From: Parastagonospora avenae f. sp. tritici 18332-5
Taxonomy: Eukaryota; Ascomycota; Dothideomycetes; Pleosporales; Phaeosphaeriaceae
NCBI GenBank assembly: GCA_022559985.1
Contig: JAFJTR010000006.1
Location: 186,001-250,000 of the forward strand
Length of the DNA stretch: 64,000 bases
Reading direction: 5' to 3'
Part shown: one piece after another, positions 61,602 to 64,000 of the stretch
Layout of the letters: every line of letters starts with the position of its first letter
Numbering within the stretch: position 1 is the stretch's first letter
Position numbers and translations under genes: made by a program
The notes under the pieces: model-generated
Seen by the model: only the letters and a program-made list of their open reading frames with translations
The model's database searches: none
Told to the model about the DNA's origin: nothing

Positions 61602-64000
61602 ATGGATCCCAATGCCCCAACATCTCCCACGTCTGGCGGTGCACCAAGGGTGGACAACGACGCCTCAGCAACCAAGAGAACTCAGATCGCGTGCTTGAAC
61701 TGTCGCAAGAGGAAGTCGCGATGTCTACTGTAAGTGAAGGCTTGCGCGGTCCTCGTGCTGCTGCGCGCGTGTCGGCAAACTTCATGCCCATGTCGTCACA
61801 CATGAGAGTACCCCACAGCGTCGCATAACGGTGCGCAACACTTCCGAAGGCTTTGTGTATTCCTTCCGGATGCGGCATTGCTGTACCAAGTATCCTTCAT
61901 GGTCCCCTGAAGCTAATCACTACGTACTGTCAGCGACGAGAGTGGCTCGATCCCATGCCTACGATGTAAGCGCGACAACCTCGATTGCGTCCTGGGAGGC
62001 AGCAATCGAGGCGGTCGACGTGTGCGAAAGAAGTCGCGCCTAGAAGATCCGCCAGCGAGCCATGCGACGGCGACGACTGCAAATGCGACCATTCTACCTC
62101 CCCTGATCGCACCCCGAACGGACGATGGCGGCAGCTTTCACTCGCTGGGTAACATGGGCACGACATGGTCACAGGAGCCAAACACGCAGCAGCAACAATA
62201 TGGCAGTGAAGATGATCAGGGAATGCGATCCGGTTCCTCGAATACCGACGAGCTGCAGTTCTCAAATCTCCAGAACCCGTCAGACGCGCTGGGCATACTG
62301 GCCAGAGTCGCGGGAGAATCGTCCAACGAAGAGGCGGGCAAGGGCCAAGGCACTGGAGTCGCGCGTGGATCTATATCGTCCATGCCTGCTCCGCTGTCGT
62401 TTTCATACCCACTGCTAGATCGAGGGATTCTTACAGTGCACTCGTTGTGCCAGCTTCTGGTGCGATTCCAGCAGCAGTATCATCCATACTACCCACTCGC
62501 ACCCGCGCATGCGTTTGATACGTCGCGGCTGGCTGAGATGGTCAAGACGGAGCACCACCTCCTGACTGCCCTGCTTTTGATAGCTTCAAAAGACCTGGTA
62601 GACGAGCCACATATATTCGAAGCTTGTATGGAGCATATGAAGGGCTTGGTTTCCGAACTTGCAGCTGGAGGTGATGCAGACATCGAAGCTGTGGAGGCAC
62701 TACTTCTACTCGCTGAGTGGGCGCCATACACGCAAAGAGGGTCTGGCAAGGTTGGCAAAGGAGAAGAAGACAAGGAGAGCTGGATGCATGTTGGGCTTGC
62801 ACTACGAATAGCATACTTCCTCGCTCTGGACCGCTACTCATTCCGATTCGTGGACCAGGGCAAGGATCCACACCACCACCGAAAGCGATTCATCTGGACG
62901 TGCGCATACATCTCAGATCGACATACCAGTATTAGGATTGGAAAGGCATTCTGGTCTCGTGGACCAGGACCTCTGACGACTCTGAGACGCGAGGACTATC
63001 CATCACTGATACCAAAGAGTCCAAATGAAGAGGACTATGCTTCCATCTTCCAGGCAAACCTCGAGCTCACACAGCTGTTCAGTAACGTGCACGATACACT
63101 ATACTCGAACCCATCCTCAAGCTTCCGGTCGCACATGAGCGGCAGCTACATAAAATTTATCGATGACTTCCGCTCTGCGATATACGGGTGGAAGAGTGTC
63201 TGGGGCACACTGACTTGCTCACCACACCTCAAGGCCTGTCTTCTCATGTCCTACGACTACCTTCGGCTTTACACGAACGCCTTCGCTTTCCAGGCTACCG
63301 TTCTCCGTGCCTTACCTGCTGTAAACAACACTGCCGGCAGTACTGCGACAGGCGCAGCATCCATGTCTGGCTTCGCTATGCAAGCACCACAGCGCGTCTT
63401 CGTCAACAACGTCGGCGCAGTTGGCGACGCACGCTTCATCTACGAAGGTCTTGATGCAGCAAAGGCCATATTAACCACCGTCAACAACTTCGTCGACCCC
63501 GAGCGCTCGCTACGCTTCATGCCGCTGCGATACTACCTATATCTCGTCTACGCAGGCGTCTTCCTATACCGCGCGCGTTGCACAGGTGTAATCAGCAACG
63601 ACGAAGACCGCGCTATCCGTGCGATGATCAACGAGACAGTTACACGCTTGCAACGCTCTAGCGTAGGCTCAGGCACCGGTATCCAGCATCCTGGAAGCCG
63701 TTATAGTCAGCTTCTCAAACTTCTATGGGCGAAAGTTCCTCGGAAAGATAAATCTGCGAGACCATCTTGGAGACATCCGGGGACACATATCGCAAGTAAT
63801 CCGGTTGATAGCAATGGCTTGCCACTTGTGTCTCCTAGTGCGACGCAGCAGAGTCCGCAGAACAGTACGGGCACTGGAGAATCTCCGGCGATGACGGAGA
63901 TGATGGGGGATTTTGGATGGACGGATTTGAATGCTGTTAGTGATTTTGCCATCGGGCAGGGTCCTGGAGGAAATGGACAGGCGCAAGACGATGCCAGTGC
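61602..64000 (+). CDS. Zn2Cys6 transcription factor, Aro80-like, 3' truncated by window edge
   Basis: Binuclear zinc-cluster regulator. Exons are 61602-61729 and 61934->64000, with a 204-nt intron (GTAAGT..TGTCAG) lying inside the zinc cluster. Joining restores ACLNCRKRKSRCLLDESGS then IPCLRCKRDNLDC: six cysteines spaced C-x2-C-x6-C-x9-C-x2-C-x6-C, the classic fungal pattern, at about residues 33-63. A basic linker follows. The fungal-specific TF domain appears later, with LLDRGILTVHSLCQLLVRF, YHPYYPLAP and SWMHVGLALRIAYFLALDRYS, ending in a middle region with RGPGPLTTLRREDYPS. That last segment resembles Aro80-type regulators of aromatic amino-acid catabolism, but the similarity is from memory. 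About 731 residues are present and no stop is reached. Confidence 0.86.

Noticed and set aside
61353..61878. Minus-strand frames overlapping the start of the zinc-cluster gene
   Set aside because: The plus-strand reading gives an exact six-cysteine zinc cluster after splicing; the minus frames give nothing recognisable.

Overview
The window is nuclear DNA of a filamentous ascomycete (Pezizomycotina). Genes are split by short introns, mostly 43-100 nt, with GT..AG ends and CTAAC/CTAAT-like branch points. The genes include a Doa10 RING-CH ligase, the ERMES subunit Mdm34, Ssk1, a Rom2-type RhoGEF, haspin, a GH5 mannanase and a C6 zinc-cluster regulator. Protein style suggests Dothideomycetes, probably Pleosporales, but that placement is inference. 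About 23 protein genes and one tRNA can be supported. All are chromosomal and monocistronic, with 0.2-2 kb between them. No transposon with intact coding sequence, CRISPR array or obvious secondary-metabolite cluster is present.

Left third (1-18 kb): the 3' part of a Dal5-like MFS transporter (+); a BTB/POZ protein (-); IPK1 inositol-pentakisphosphate 2-kinase (-) facing a DUF952 protein (+); and an FAD monooxygenase (+) convergent with a two-domain EthD-like protein (-). Then come the response regulator Ssk1 (-), a possible small zinc-ribbon ORF (+), the PKA catalytic subunit (-, seven exons) and the V-ATPase proteolipid c (-, seven exons including two micro-exons).

Middle (18-42 kb): Rom2-like RhoGEF (+), haspin (+), a hypothetical Cys-rich and acidic protein with C-terminal repeats (-), a secreted GH5 mannanase (-), a secreted GH20 hexosaminidase (-), a DHA2-like MFS transporter (-), a single-TM basic protein (+), and a 1368-residue protein with about 19 degenerate YG-x-P-ES repeats (-).

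Right third (42-64 kb): Doa10-like ER E3 ligase (+); a secreted TAP-like alpha/beta hydrolase fused to a long repeat-rich, probably GPI-anchored tail (-); a CYP52-clan P450 (-); a decayed or heavily spliced ORF (-); tRNA-Val(AAC) (-); a thiamine-binding MTH1187/Ecm15-like protein (+); Mdm34 (+); and a zinc-cluster regulator that runs off the right edge (+).

Functionally these are mostly housekeeping and signalling genes: HOG pathway, cAMP-PKA, Rho1/cell wall, ERAD, ER-mitochondria contacts and inositol phosphates. They are interspersed with secreted or cell-wall enzymes. The most unusual item is the wall-anchored hydrolase/adhesin-like fusion at 48.6-52.3 kb. Exon boundaries were worked out by eye from splice signals and reading-frame closure; no alignment or RNA evidence was available.
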